Notes: a model not told the origin generated them from the sequence alone. A DNA stretch of 64,000 bases from Fimenecus sp045593555 (GCA_045593555.1 JAZNWU010000010.1:62001-126000); one strand, 5' to 3'. Shown: positions 8,559 through 17,524, counted from the stretch's first letter. Numbers and translations are program-made.

Positions 8559-9941
8559 TTATTCAGCATCTGCTGCTTTTTTTGTTGTTTTCTTTGTAGC
8601 CGGCTTTTTAGCAGGAGCTTTTTCTTCTCCTTCTTTCTTTTCAGCTGTCTTCTTTGTAGTTTTTTCTTCAGTTACCTTTGCACTGCTCTTAACAAGGTCA
8701 ATTGCTTTCTTTGACTTGATGTCACCTGCAAGTGAATCAGCAGGAATTGCCTTTTTAACTGCCTCAACATCCATATTATATGTCTTTGCAAGGTTTTCAT
8801 ATTCAGCATTAACTTCGTCCTCAGTAGCTTCAATGTTTTCTGCCTTAACAATTGCTTCAACAGCAAGGCTGAGCTTAACCTGAGCTTCAGCATTTTCTTT
8901 GTAGCCTTCTCTGAAAGCAGCCATTTCCATGCCTGTGTATGAAAGATATGTGTTAAGGTCAAGACCCTGTGACTGAAGTCTGTAATTGAAGTTATCAACG
9001 ATATTGTCGATTTCAGCTTCAATCATAACTGCAGGGATATCAACTTCAATTCCCTTAACAACTTCTTCAAGAAGGTCGTTAGTTACTTTATTGTCAGCAT
9101 CTGCTTTCTTTGCTTCTTCAAGCTGTGCTTTAACACTCTTCTTAAGTTCGTCAAGTGTATCGAATTCGCTTACATCCTTTGCAAACTCATCATCAAGTGC
9201 AGGAAGTTCCTTAACCTTGATTTCATGAAGCTTAATCTTAAATACAGCATCCTTTGATGCAAGGTCTTCCTGATATTCTGCAGGGAATGTAACATTTACA
9301 TCAAATTCTTCACCGATTTTGTGACCGATAATCTGGTCTTCAAATCCAGGGATGAATGAGCCACTACCGATTACAAGTTCATACTTTTCAGCTTTACCAC
9401 CATCAAATGCTACGCCATCAACGAAGCCTTCAAAGTCGATAACTGTTGTATCATTCTTCTTAACTGCTCTCTTTTCAACGCTAACCATTCTTGAATTCTG
9501 TTCCTGCATTTTTGCAAGTTCAGCCTTAACTTCGTCAGCTGCTACCTTACAAGAAGGTTTTGTAGCTTTAAGTCCCTTGTATTCTCCAAGCTTAACTTCA
9601 GGCTTAACAGCAACCTTAAGTTTTAATACTACACCATCTTTTGAGATTTCAGGAACTTCAAGGTCATAAGGAGCACCTACAACATCAAGTTTTGATTCGA
9701 TGATTGCTTCGCTTACAGCCTCAGGATAAACAAGTTCAAGAGCATCTTCATAGAATACGCCTTCACCATACATTTTCTCGATGAAAGCTCTTGGTGCTTT
9801 ACCTTTTCTGAATCCCTTGATAACGATATCTTTTCTCTGCTTGAGGTATGCCTTCTGAATAGCAGCCTCAAACTTTTCGCCATCAATTGAGATTTCGAGT
9901 TCGTAGACATTCTTTTCTACATTGTTTGTTGACTTTAACAT
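8559..9941 (-). CDS. tig: Trigger factor, ribosome-associated chaperone/prolyl isomerase
   Basis: 460 residues. The N-terminal ribosome-binding domain contains the signature GFRKGKAPRAFIEKMYG (about residues 43-59; usual motif GFRxGKxP). The FKBP-type PPIase domain follows (NDTTVIDFEGFVDGVAFDGG, then GSGSFIPGFEDQIIGHKIGE), then the helical C-terminal arms. The last ~30 residues are an unusual Lys/Ala/Thr-rich tail (KAPAKKPATKKTTKKAADAE) beyond the usual trigger-factor end, seen in some Clostridia and possibly RNA- or ribosome-interacting. RBS CAGGAGG precedes ATG 9941. It has its own promoter at 10002-10030. Confidence 0.97.
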   Translation of the reverse strand: MLKSTNNVEKNVYELEISIDGEKFEAAIQKAYLKQRKDIVIKGFRKGKAPRAFIEKMYGEGVFYEDALELVYPEAVSEAIIESKLDVVGAPYDLEVPEISKDGVVLKLKVAVKPEVKLGEYKGLKATKPSCKVAADEVKAELAKMQEQNSRMVSVEKRAVKKNDTTVIDFEGFVDGVAFDGGKAEKYELVIGSGSFIPGFEDQIIGHKIGEEFDVNVTFPAEYQEDLASKDAVFKIKLHEIKVKELPALDDEFAKDVSEFDTLDELKKSVKAQLEEAKKADADNKVTNDLLEEVVKGIEVDIPAVMIEAEIDNIVDNFNYRLQSQGLDLNTYLSYTGMEMAAFREGYKENAEAQVKLSLAVEAIVKAENIEATEDEVNAEYENLAKTYNMDVEAVKKAIPADSLAGDIKSKKAIDLVKSSAKVTEEKTTKKTAEKKEGEEKAPAKKPATKKTTKKAADAE

Positions 9942-10001
9942 TAAATATTCCTCCTGAATATCATTGTTTACAGCGTTTTATTTTACCGCAATATTCACGA
10001 T

Positions 10002-10030
10002 ATTATATCACATAAAAAAAATAATTACAA
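10002..10030 (-). promoter_or_regulatory. Sigma-A promoter of tig
   Basis: Minus strand: -35 TTGTAA (10025-10030), 17-bp spacer, -10 TATAAT (10002-10007). Confidence 0.7.
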
Positions 10031-10091
10031 TATTTTCCTTAAGTTTTTCTTTACTTTTCAGCAAAAATAATACTGATTTTTTCAAAAAATA

Positions 10092-10781
10092 TCATTTATT
10101 GATAAACAACGGACAAAAATCGAGATAATCAGCCGAATTCAAGTGAAAGTTTATTCCATATTTTTCACCATTCAAAGCACCCTTTATTGCTCCGCCGTGA
10201 AGATGTCCGTAATAACATCTTGAGATTTCGTTATCTGTCAGTACCTTTAAAATCGGCTCACAATCACGCAGAATACTGATTGGAGGATAGTGAAGAAATA
10301 CTACAACCTCTCCACCAAGTTTTTTTGCCTCATCAATTGAACGCTGAAGCCTTGCGCACTCACGAGCCATAACCTTGTCCACATTTTCACTTTCCGCATC
10401 AAAAAACCAACCACGAGTACCTGCAACGGAAATATCCCCTATACGATATGCGTTATTATGAAGAAATTTTATTGTATCAAATCCCTTTTCCTTGCAAAAC
10501 TTTTCCATTTTTGTAACAGTATTCCACCAATAGTCATGATTACCCTTTGAGATAATTTTTGTACCCTTTAAATTATTGAGAAAGTCAAAGTCCTTCTCTG
10601 TTTCCTCAAGGCTCATAGCCCATGAAATGTCACCATTGATTATAACTGTGTCATCTTCTTCAACAACTCGTTGCCAATTATTTTCTATTCTCTGGGCATA
10701 GTCGTCCCAGCCCTTGAAAATATCCATGGGCTTGTCAACAGAAAAAGATAAATGAGTATCGCCAATAGCATAAACGGACAT
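10092..10781 (-). CDS. Calcineurin-like metallophosphoesterase
   Basis: 229 residues, soluble, one domain. All metallophosphoesterase metal-binding motifs are present in order: GDTHLS (8-13; D-x-H), INGDISWAM (GD), SKGNHDYWW (GNHD), FLHYPP and YYGHLHGG (GHxH). Members of this conserved Firmicutes group hydrolyse phosphomono- or diesters; the real substrate is unknown. A minus-strand -10-like TATAAT lies at 10804-10809, upstream of an AGGAGA ribosome site, so it is probably a short independent unit. It diverges from the DUF1540 gene at 10850, whose ribosome site lies only about 55 bp away. Confidence 0.85.
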   Translation of the reverse strand: MSVYAIGDTHLSFSVDKPMDIFKGWDDYAQRIENNWQRVVEEDDTVIINGDISWAMSLEETEKDFDFLNNLKGTKIISKGNHDYWWNTVTKMEKFCKEKGFDTIKFLHNNAYRIGDISVAGTRGWFFDAESENVDKVMARECARLQRSIDEAKKLGGEVVVFLHYPPISILRDCEPILKVLTDNEISRCYYGHLHGGAIKGALNGEKYGINFHLNSADYLDFCPLFINK

Positions 10782-10849
10782 AAAGAAATTTCTCCTATGA
10801 ATAATTATAAGCCATCTTCAAAAAATAAATCTGAAAGGAGGCAATAAAA

Positions 10850-11008
10850 ATGGATAAAAACAAGAACATTACATGTGATGCTTGTCATTGCACATACAAT
10901 GACGGTCATATGAACTGTACAGCAGACGGCATTAAGGTTGGTACACATAATGCTTGTTGTTGTGACGACACAAGATGTGCCACATTTAAAATGAAAGAAA
11001 ATATGTAA
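10850..11008 (+). CDS. DUF1540 cysteine-rich mini-protein
   Basis: 52 residues, starting at ATG 10850 after a strong AAAGGAGG site. It contains eight cysteines in the DUF1540 arrangement (ITCDACHCTYND..MNCTADGIKVG..ACCCDDTRCATF), a small putative metal-binding fold widespread in Clostridia and Bacilli, function unknown. It is flanked by the divergent phosphoesterase and by the bidirectional hairpin at 11017-11053. The family match is confident from the spaced Cys pattern and the C-terminal TxCxTF-like end. Confidence 0.85.
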   Translation: MDKNKNITCDACHCTYNDGHMNCTADGIKVGTHNACCCDDTRCATFKMKENM

Positions 11009-11016
11009 CTAATAAA

Positions 11017-11053
11017 ATTGCGGAAACCTGAAAACTTTGTCGGTTTCCGCAAT
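11017..11053. terminator. Bidirectional terminator between DUF1540 gene and thrC
   Basis: Perfect 12-bp arms ATTGCGGAAACC (11017-11028) and GGTTTCCGCAAT (11042-11053). It is AT-flanked on both sides and serves two convergent genes. Confidence 0.8.
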
Positions 11054-11062
11054 ATTTATATT

Positions 11063-12556
11063 TTAGATACCTAACATGTCAAATACAACTTGTTTCATAT
11101 CTTCTTTCTTACTTACTCTTGTGAAACGAGGTTCTTTGCCCTTAAGAGTTGCAAGCTGTTGTGGAACAGGTTCATTTGACTTATTAAAGAGTTCATCAAC
11201 CATATCAAACTCATTGTCAGCCTTGATTTCGTCAGTAATTGCAGCAAGAACACTTGCTGAGAATTTATATGGATTAGCAGTTGAAGCAATAACTGTTGGA
11301 GTTTTGTCCCCTGTATTTGCTACATAATCATCGTAAACCTTAACTGCAACTGCTGTATGGGTATCGCAAAGATAATTCTTTTCGTTAAATACTTTTCCAA
11401 TTGTTGCTTTTGTTTCAGTATCATCACAGCAACCTGCTGCAAACAATGCTTTGACCTTTTCTGCAACATCAGTAGAAACTGTATATTTACCATCAGTATT
11501 AAGTGCTGACATCCATTCAGTAACCTGAGCATCATTTTCACCGCAAAGGTGGAAAAGAAGTCTTTCAAGGTTACTTGAAATAAGAATATCCATTGATGGT
11601 GATGTTGTGCAATAGAAATCTCTGTTCTTATTGTAAGTACCGCTTGTAAGGAAATCAGTCAGAACATTATTTGCATTTGATGCACAAATAAGAGTCTTTA
11701 CAGGAACACCCATTCTCTTCGCATAATAAGCAGCAAGAATGTTACCAAAGTTACCGGTTGGGACAACGACATTCATTGCTTCTCCATTTTTAAGTTCACC
11801 GTTCTGGAGCATATCGCAATATGCTGAAACATAGTAAACAATCTGTGGTACAAGACGACCCCAGTTAATTGAGTTTGCAGATGAAAATGCAAGACCATTT
11901 TCTTTGAACTTCTTTTCGATATCCTTGTCTGTGAAAATCTTCTTAACACCTGACTGTGCATCGTCAAAGTTACCTTCAATAGCACAAACGCTTACATTTG
12001 AGCCTGACTGAGTTGTCATCTGAAGTTTTTGCATAGGACTAACACCATCAACAGGATAGAATACGAGAATCTTTGTGTTAGGAACATCTGCAAAGCCCTC
12101 AAGTGCAGCTTTACCTGTATCACCTGATGTAGCAACAAGAATAACAATTTCTGTATCTCTAACCGTCTTACCTGCTGAAACAGTGAGAAGATAAGGAAGA
12201 AGCTGAAGTGCCATATCCTTGAATGCACAAGTAGGGCCTCTCCAGAGTTCAAGAATATTTGCAGTATCATTTAATTTATATAAAGGTGCAACTTTGTCTG
12301 AACTGAATTTGCCTTCTTTATAAGCACCCTCAACACACATTGAAAGTTCTTCTTCAGTAAAATCTGTAAGATAGAGTTTAAGAACTTCCTTTGCTCTTTC
12401 AATATATGTCATTGGAACAAGTTTTTCAATGAATTCAGCTGAAATTACAGGAATTTCTGTAGGGACAAAAAGACCTCCTTCAGATGAAATACCTTTTGCG
12501 ATAGCTTCTGCTGCAGTTACGCGAACAGATTTATCTCTTGTACTTGTATAAAACAT
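11063..12556 (-). CDS. thrC: Threonine synthase
   Basis: PLP enzyme converting O-phosphohomoserine to threonine. 497 residues, the long clade of the family. The PLP lysine is Lys113 in RGPTCAFKDMALQLLP; the phosphate-binding VATSGDTGKAALEGF and the VPTGNFGNILAAYYAK loops are intact. The N-terminus FYTSTRDKSVRVTAAEAIAKGISSEGGLFVP is typical of this clade. AAGGATG lies 5-11 nt before ATG 12556, and a promoter is at 12581-12609. No thrA/thrB neighbours and no T-box are seen, so it appears monocistronic. Confidence 0.97.
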   Translation of the reverse strand: MFYTSTRDKSVRVTAAEAIAKGISSEGGLFVPTEIPVISAEFIEKLVPMTYIERAKEVLKLYLTDFTEEELSMCVEGAYKEGKFSSDKVAPLYKLNDTANILELWRGPTCAFKDMALQLLPYLLTVSAGKTVRDTEIVILVATSGDTGKAALEGFADVPNTKILVFYPVDGVSPMQKLQMTTQSGSNVSVCAIEGNFDDAQSGVKKIFTDKDIEKKFKENGLAFSSANSINWGRLVPQIVYYVSAYCDMLQNGELKNGEAMNVVVPTGNFGNILAAYYAKRMGVPVKTLICASNANNVLTDFLTSGTYNKNRDFYCTTSPSMDILISSNLERLLFHLCGENDAQVTEWMSALNTDGKYTVSTDVAEKVKALFAAGCCDDTETKATIGKVFNEKNYLCDTHTAVAVKVYDDYVANTGDKTPTVIASTANPYKFSASVLAAITDEIKADNEFDMVDELFNKSNEPVPQQLATLKGKEPRFTRVSKKEDMKQVVFDMLGI

Positions 12557-12580
12557 TAAAACACATCCTTTTCGTGTGGT

Positions 12581-12609
12581 ATTTTATCATAATAATTTTT
12601 GTTTTTCAA
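12581..12609 (-). promoter_or_regulatory. Sigma-A promoter of thrC (extended -10)
   Basis: Minus strand: -35 TTGAAA (12604-12609), 17-bp spacer ending TGA, -10 TAAAAT (12581-12586). Confidence 0.7.
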
Positions 12610-12615
12610 CATATT

Positions 12616-12981
12616 TTACTGACCTTTTGCATCAAAAGCACCTTCAATGTGATTTAATCGAACAGGTTCATTGTTTTCAAAATAAACTTCGATAATATCA
12701 AAACGAGGTTGCTTATCACTTTGATTTTCCTTAAGGTACAGTTGTGAAGCAGCAATAATCTTATTCCTTTTTAAGTAATCAACCGCATCAGCAGGAGAAT
12801 ATTTCATATTTTCGCTTCTTGTTTTAACTTCAACAAAACAAATATACTTTCTATCCTCTGCAACAAGGTCTATCTCACCTAATCTACAGTTATAATGTGC
12901 AGATGCGATATCATATCCGTGACGTCTTAAATATCTTGATGCTATGATTTCTCCATGTCTGCCAAGCAAATGACTATCCAT
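12616..12981 (-). CDS. yraN: YraN/UPF0102 family endonuclease-like protein
   Basis: 121 residues with the restriction-endonuclease-like core of UPF0102: GRHGEIIASRYLRRHGY, NCRLGEIDLVAEDRKYICFVEVKTR (the D..ExK nuclease motif) and a C-terminal PRFDIIEVYF strand. In many bacteria it follows rnhB, as here (the start overlaps the rnhB stop by 1 nt). Function is unproven; a role in DNA processing is inferred from the fold. Last gene of the hprK...yraN unit. Confidence 0.9.
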   Translation of the reverse strand: MDSHLLGRHGEIIASRYLRRHGYDIASAHYNCRLGEIDLVAEDRKYICFVEVKTRSENMKYSPADAVDYLKRNKIIAASQLYLKENQSDKQPRFDIIEVYFENNEPVRLNHIEGAFDAKGQ

Positions 12982-13586
12982 TACTTTTCACCATATAACT
13001 TTTTAAGAAATGTCATTCTATGTATTGGTGATGGTCCAAATTCTTTGAGCATTTCGTAATGAATTTTTGTGCCATAACCTTTATGCTTCTCAAACTGATA
13101 CTGAGGATATTCCTTTGCTTTTTCAAGCATAAATCTGTCACGGCTGACTTTTGCAAGGATTGAAGCAGCCGCAATAGACATGACTTTAGCATCACCTTTT
13201 ACAACTGTTTCCTCCGTTACAAAAGGAATTTTTGGATACTGATTACCATCAATCAAAGCATAGTCAGGTTTTTCTTTAAGTCCTTCAACTGCTCTATGCA
13301 TGGCAAGAAAAGTTGCATTAAGAATATTGATTTCATCAATTTCCTGTTCAGTTGCGATACCAATTGAATAATCAACTGCTTTTTCACAGATTATATCAAA
13401 TAACTTTTCTCTCTTCTTTTCACTGATTTTTTTTGAATCATTAAGTCCATCAATTTCAAGTCCTAACGGCAAAATAACTGCAGCAGCATAAACAGGTCCT
13501 GCTAAAGGTCCTCTGCCAGCTTCATCAATTCCACAAACGAGTTTATAACCTGCATTTACTGCGTTTTGTTCAAATAAATAATCCAT
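12981..13586 (-). CDS. rnhB: Ribonuclease HII
   Basis: Removes ribonucleotides embedded in DNA. 201 residues. The catalytic signature CGIDEAGRGPLAGPVYAAAV gives Asp21 and Glu22; a third acidic residue is in YALIDGN, and ASILAKVSRDRFM carries the fourth. The C-terminal YGTKIHYEML..GPSPIHRMTF segment, which contacts the RNA-DNA junction in this family, is complete. It sits 3 nt after rbgA and is coupled to yraN. Confidence 0.97.
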   Translation of the reverse strand: MDYLFEQNAVNAGYKLVCGIDEAGRGPLAGPVYAAAVILPLGLEIDGLNDSKKISEKKREKLFDIICEKAVDYSIGIATEQEIDEINILNATFLAMHRAVEGLKEKPDYALIDGNQYPKIPFVTEETVVKGDAKVMSIAAASILAKVSRDRFMLEKAKEYPQYQFEKHKGYGTKIHYEMLKEFGPSPIHRMTFLKKLYGEK

Positions 13587-13589
13587 TTT

Positions 13590-14456
13590 TCACACCGGTT
13601 TTTCAAGAGAAATAGTTCCTAATTTCCCACCTCTGTATTCGTCAAGCAACATTACAGATACACGTTCATAGTCAATTTCTCCGCCTTTTATCATCATTCC
13701 ACGTTTTTTCCCTATCATTTCAAGGACTTCCCAAGCTTCATTTTGCTCAAAATCAGCAATTTTATATCTTTCAGTAAGTCTGTCAGGATAATCCGATTTC
13801 ATAACATCAAGAAGACGAATAGCAAGGGTTTCACTATCAAGAATCTCATCTTTTACTGAACCTATAAAAGCAAGTCTGTCCCCTACCTTAGGGTCATCAA
13901 ATTTAGGCCACAAGACTCCCGGGGTATCAAGTAATTCAATACCATTCCCTATTGGAAACCATTGATTATGTCTTGTAACACCTGCTTTATCTGCAACCTT
14001 TGCCTTAGCACTTCCTGCCATTCGGTTTATAAAAGAGGATTTACCGGTATTGGGAATACCGACAACCATAATTCGTAATGCTTTTCCCGGCATTCCTCTG
14101 TCTTCATTTTTCTTGATTACATCTTTTAAAACTTCTCTTACAGCAACAATATAATTATTAAGTCCTTTTCCTGTACGACAATCAACGGGAATGGCTCTTA
14201 TACCTTTGTTTTTGTAATACTCAACCCACTGATTTGTAGTATTCTTATCAGCAAGGTCACATTTATTCAATAGAATAATTCGTGGCTTACCATTTATCAT
14301 TTCTTCAAGTTCAGGGTTTGAACTGCTATAAGGAATTCGTGCATCTATGATTTCTGTAACACCATCTACAAGAGATAAGCTCTCTTTAATCAGACGACGG
14401 GTTTTCGCCATGTGTCCCGGAAACCATTGAACTATCTGTTTTTGGCTATCACCCAT
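13590..14456 (-). CDS. rbgA: Ribosome biogenesis GTPase RbgA/YlqF
   Basis: Circularly permuted GTPase for late 50S assembly. Motif order is G4 LLNKCDLAD, then G1 VGIPNTGKSSF, then G3 LLDTPGVLWPKF, as expected for the YlqF class, followed by the helical C-terminal RNA-binding domain. The start ATG 14456 (288 residues) is chosen because AAGGAGTCATAAA lies just upstream; a longer in-frame reading would begin inside lepB without a ribosome site. The N-terminus MGDSQKQIVQWFPGHMAKTRR is diagnostic (WFPGHMAKA). Confidence 0.95.
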   Translation of the reverse strand: MGDSQKQIVQWFPGHMAKTRRLIKESLSLVDGVTEIIDARIPYSSSNPELEEMINGKPRIILLNKCDLADKNTTNQWVEYYKNKGIRAIPVDCRTGKGLNNYIVAVREVLKDVIKKNEDRGMPGKALRIMVVGIPNTGKSSFINRMAGSAKAKVADKAGVTRHNQWFPIGNGIELLDTPGVLWPKFDDPKVGDRLAFIGSVKDEILDSETLAIRLLDVMKSDYPDRLTERYKIADFEQNEAWEVLEMIGKKRGMMIKGGEIDYERVSVMLLDEYRGGKLGTISLEKPV

Positions 14457-14457
14457 T

Positions 14458-15045
14458 TTATGACTCCTTAAAATCCGAATTAAATAATGATTTGTCGCCA
14501 AATCTATAAACTACTTTACCTAAAATATATCTTTCATCAATAACACCAACAAACACATCACGACTATCTGATGAATGATTTCTATTATCTCCCATCACAA
14601 ATACATATCCTTCAGGAACTGTAACAAGTTTATTCATTGCTTCGGTGTATTCCATTTCTTCTTTTATGTATGGTTCATCAAGAGGTTTTCCGTCAACAAT
14701 TGTCTGTTTTGTTTTCTCATCAAACCAGACTGTTTGTCCACCAACAGCAATTACTCTTTTTATCAGTACTTTATTAAAGATATTAGGCTGTGATGTGATA
14801 ACAACATCGCCATATTCCACATCACGAACAATAGAACTTACTACAAGTCTGTCAGCATGACGAAGGGTATTTTCCATTGATTGACCTGAAACTGTTGAAA
14901 TCTTGAAAAAGAATGTAAAAATAATTCCAACCACAAGAACTGCAGTGACAATTATTGAAGCAATGTCGTAAACTGACTCTGCAGTCTTTTTTGCTTTTTC
15001 GTCTGACTTCTCGCTGATAACATCAATATTTAAATTATCTTCCAT
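14458..15045 (-). CDS. lepB: Signal peptidase I (second copy)
   Basis: Type I leader peptidase that cleaves Sec/Tat signal peptides. With ATG 15045 (195 residues) the stop of the upstream lepB overlaps as TAATG and GGGAGA is the ribosome site. One N-terminal membrane helix (about 30-48) precedes the catalytic domain; Ser56 (SGQSMENTL) and Lys96 (LIKRVIAVGG) form the dyad, and the box E motif GDNRNHSSDSR is intact. It overlaps nothing downstream; rbgA begins 1 nt after its stop. Confidence 0.95.
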   Translation of the reverse strand: MEDNLNIDVISEKSDEKAKKTAESVYDIASIIVTAVLVVGIIFTFFFKISTVSGQSMENTLRHADRLVVSSIVRDVEYGDVVITSQPNIFNKVLIKRVIAVGGQTVWFDEKTKQTIVDGKPLDEPYIKEEMEYTEAMNKLVTVPEGYVFVMGDNRNHSSDSRDVFVGVIDERYILGKVVYRFGDKSLFNSDFKES

Positions 15046-15728
15046 TAATATATCTCCCATTCACCAAAAGGATACATACGTGCATTTGCAACGCCAAGTA
15101 TGTATCGTTCATCTATAATTCCGATTGAATCAAACCGGCTATCCAATGAATCATTACGGTTATCACCCATTACGAAAACATAACCTTCAGGAATTTTGAT
15201 TGGTCTGTCAAAATCACCCTTATTATGTGTTGGTGCCATAATATAAGGTTCATCAATTACTTCACCATTAACCTCTACCTGGCCTGTCATAAAGTTAATA
15301 TCTAAAGTGTCACCACCAACAGCAATTACTCTCTTAATTAAAGGCTCATTAAGCTCGTTAGGCTGAGTGACAACAACAATGTCGCCTCTTTCGATAGTTT
15401 TGTTAATTGCTCTTACGGTAAGCCAATCGCCATTGTTTAATGTAGGCATCATAGATTCGCCATCAACACCAACAACTCTGAAGCAAAACACGAAAACAAG
15501 CAAAATAAGAATTATGGAAAATACAAAGGAATCCATCCATTCATAAATGATTTCCCATGGACCTTTCTTCACTTTGACGGTTGCAGGTCTTTCTGTTCTT
15601 TTCTCATTTTCTTTTTTCTTATCATTTATTTTAAAAGATTTTTTTGTATCGGATTCATTCTTTCGACCAACATCTGTGTCTTTATTTTCTTTATTATAGT
15701 TAAAAGAAATATCTTCTGTTTTTCTCAT
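15045..15728 (-). CDS. lepB: Signal peptidase I with long charged N-terminal extension
   Basis: 227 residues. The first ~55 residues are a hydrophilic Lys/Glu/Asp-rich cytoplasmic extension, followed by a transmembrane helix (about 66-86). The serine/lysine dyad is Ser92 (DGESMMPTL) and Lys132 (LIKRVIAVGG); GDNRNDSLDSR completes the family motifs. It is paralogous to the next gene but clearly diverged (for example the GQVEVNGEVIDEPYI insertion). It follows whiA by 8 nt and so is probably part of the hprK operon. Paired paralogues suggest different substrate sets. Confidence 0.95.
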   Translation of the reverse strand: MRKTEDISFNYNKENKDTDVGRKNESDTKKSFKINDKKKENEKRTERPATVKVKKGPWEIIYEWMDSFVFSIILILLVFVFCFRVVGVDGESMMPTLNNGDWLTVRAINKTIERGDIVVVTQPNELNEPLIKRVIAVGGDTLDINFMTGQVEVNGEVIDEPYIMAPTHNKGDFDRPIKIPEGYVFVMGDNRNDSLDSRFDSIGIIDERYILGVANARMYPFGEWEIY

Positions 15729-15736
15729 AAATTCAC

Positions 15737-16639
15737 CTATTTAATACTTTTTGAAATTTCACAAATTCTTTGTAATCTGTGATTAACACCTGAACGAGAT
15801 AAAGAAACACTAAGTTTCTCACCCAACTCACGCAAAGACATATCAGGATTTTTAAGTCTGATTTCTGCAAGTTCTTTCAAATCATCTGACAGATATGAAA
15901 GTCCCACAGTATTTTTAATATGTAAGATAGCATTAACCTGCTTTGATGATGCATCAAGTGTTTTATCAAGATTTGCATTTTCAAAGTTCAGTTTTCTATT
16001 AACATGATTTCGCATATCTTTATACATTTTAACTCCCATTATTTCAAGAGAGGAATTAAATGCACCCATAACTGTAAGTAAATCTTCGATAGACTCACTA
16101 TCTTTGAAATATACCACATAGTTTGAGTTTCTTGTTATGCTTTTTGGCACAACAGATAACTCGTCATAATCATTTATAAAAAGTTTAAGGTCTCGGCTTA
16201 AGTTAAGATAAGGAACAACGAATTCAAGGTGATAATTTTTATTCGGGTCATTTACTGTTCCACAAGTGAGAAATGCACCCTTAAGAAATGCAACCTTGCA
16301 ACACTCATCGGCCATATTGCTCCAATTAAGTCTTGAGCCACCATTTTTCTTATCGTAGCCAAAAGTTTCCATAACCTTAAGTCTATCTTCTTTTCTCGTT
16401 ACTTCAACCTTGAATTTACCTGCATCAGACTTTGTAAGTTTTGGTTTAACACCACATACAGTCTGCATAAGTTCCAAATATTTATTTGCAACGCCCTCAT
16501 GCTCTGTTAACAGGAAAATATCGTAATATGAAAATGCTCTTGAAAAAAGCATCATACCATAAGCAAAAGCGTGACGACAACACTCATTCTCTATTTCAGA
16601 ACATAATATTTCATTTTTTACATTTGCTGAAAATGACAT
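15737..16639 (-). CDS. whiA: WhiA DNA-binding regulator
   Basis: 300 residues. The N-terminal LAGLIDADG-like homing-endonuclease fold (FSANVKNEI, CCRHAFAYGMMLFSRAF, CCKVAFLKGAFLTCGTVNDPNKNYHLEF) is fused to a C-terminal helix-turn-helix ending EIRLKNPDMSLRELGEKLSVSLSRSGVNHRLQRI. In actinomycetes it controls sporulation septation; in Bacillus it affects division and chromosome segregation. It is directly downstream of rapZ, but the usual yvcK gene between them is missing. Confidence 0.96.
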   Translation of the reverse strand: MSFSANVKNEILCSEIENECCRHAFAYGMMLFSRAFSYYDIFLLTEHEGVANKYLELMQTVCGVKPKLTKSDAGKFKVEVTRKEDRLKVMETFGYDKKNGGSRLNWSNMADECCKVAFLKGAFLTCGTVNDPNKNYHLEFVVPYLNLSRDLKLFINDYDELSVVPKSITRNSNYVVYFKDSESIEDLLTVMGAFNSSLEIMGVKMYKDMRNHVNRKLNFENANLDKTLDASSKQVNAILHIKNTVGLSYLSDDLKELAEIRLKNPDMSLRELGEKLSVSLSRSGVNHRLQRICEISKSIK

Positions 16640-16650
16640 ATTAAAAATCC

Positions 16651-17511
16651 TTATCTATTGATATCTCTATGGGATACGGAAACTTTAAATCCTTTTTCTT
16701 TAATAGCTTTATATATAATTTCGGCAAAAACAACAGAACGATGCTTACCACCTGTACAACCCACGGAAATTGTTAGTTGACTTTTTCCTTCAGAGATATA
16801 TAAAGGAACAAGATATGTAACTAAATCCGTAAGTTTTGGTTCAAGATTCTTTGCCTCATCAAAACTCATAACATAATTACGAACTTCACTATCAAGACCA
16901 GTTTGATTTTTCAATTCTGGAACATAAAAAGGATTTGGCAGACAACGAACATCAAAAAGCAGGTCAGTGTCTTTTGGCGAACCATATTTGAAACCAAAAG
17001 AAACCACATTAATTTTCATAGCACCTGTAAAATCATCAAGAAAAAGCTTTGAAATTCTTTCCTTAAGCTGTGCAGTTGATAAATATGATGAGTCTATGAC
17101 AAAGTCTGCTAAATTTCTTACTTTTTTAAGCATTTCACGCTCTTGAAGAATTATATCAATCAAAGACTTTGTTGAATCATCATTTACAAGAGGATGTTTT
17201 CTTCTTGTTTCCTGATAACGACGAAGAATAACATCATTTTCTGCATCCATGAACATTATTTTGTACTGGCAACCCATTATTTTAAGTTCATCAAGAGCAC
17301 TTGGAAGATGAGAAAGTGAATCGCCAAGACGGACATCGGCAACTATGGCAACCTTTTCACGTATTTCAGCAGAGTCATTCAAAAGTTGAACAAAAGTAGG
17401 TATAAGTTTTGGTGTCATATTATCAACGCAGAAAAAACCAATATCCTCAAGAGAATCCATTACTCTTGATTTACCTGCACCTGACATACCTGTAACAATT
17501 ACAAGTTGCAT
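16651..17511 (-). CDS. rapZ: RapZ/YvcJ family nucleotide-binding protein
   Basis: 286 residues. N-terminal P-loop GMSGAGKS (8-15) and a C-terminal domain with FGFKYGSPKDTDLLFDVRCLPNPFY and the VGCTGGKHRSVVFAE motif. In E. coli RapZ is an RNA adaptor for amino-sugar metabolism; in B. subtilis YvcJ is linked to competence. Position murB-rapZ-whiA is conserved in Firmicutes. ATG 17511 follows AAGGAGG. Confidence 0.95.
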   Translation of the reverse strand: MQLVIVTGMSGAGKSRVMDSLEDIGFFCVDNMTPKLIPTFVQLLNDSAEIREKVAIVADVRLGDSLSHLPSALDELKIMGCQYKIMFMDAENDVILRRYQETRRKHPLVNDDSTKSLIDIILQEREMLKKVRNLADFVIDSSYLSTAQLKERISKLFLDDFTGAMKINVVSFGFKYGSPKDTDLLFDVRCLPNPFYVPELKNQTGLDSEVRNYVMSFDEAKNLEPKLTDLVTYLVPLYISEGKSQLTISVGCTGGKHRSVVFAEIIYKAIKEKGFKVSVSHRDINR

Positions 17512-17524
17512 TTTTTGTTCCTCC

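Noticed and set aside
8527..8883. 118-aa Ser/Phe-rich plus-strand frame opposite tig
   Set aside because: Low-complexity shadow produced by the Lys/Ala-rich trigger-factor tail.
12557..12615. T-box or riboswitch leader for thrC
   Set aside because: Only about 25 nt separate the -10 from the start codon, too short for a T-box, and no conserved motif is seen.
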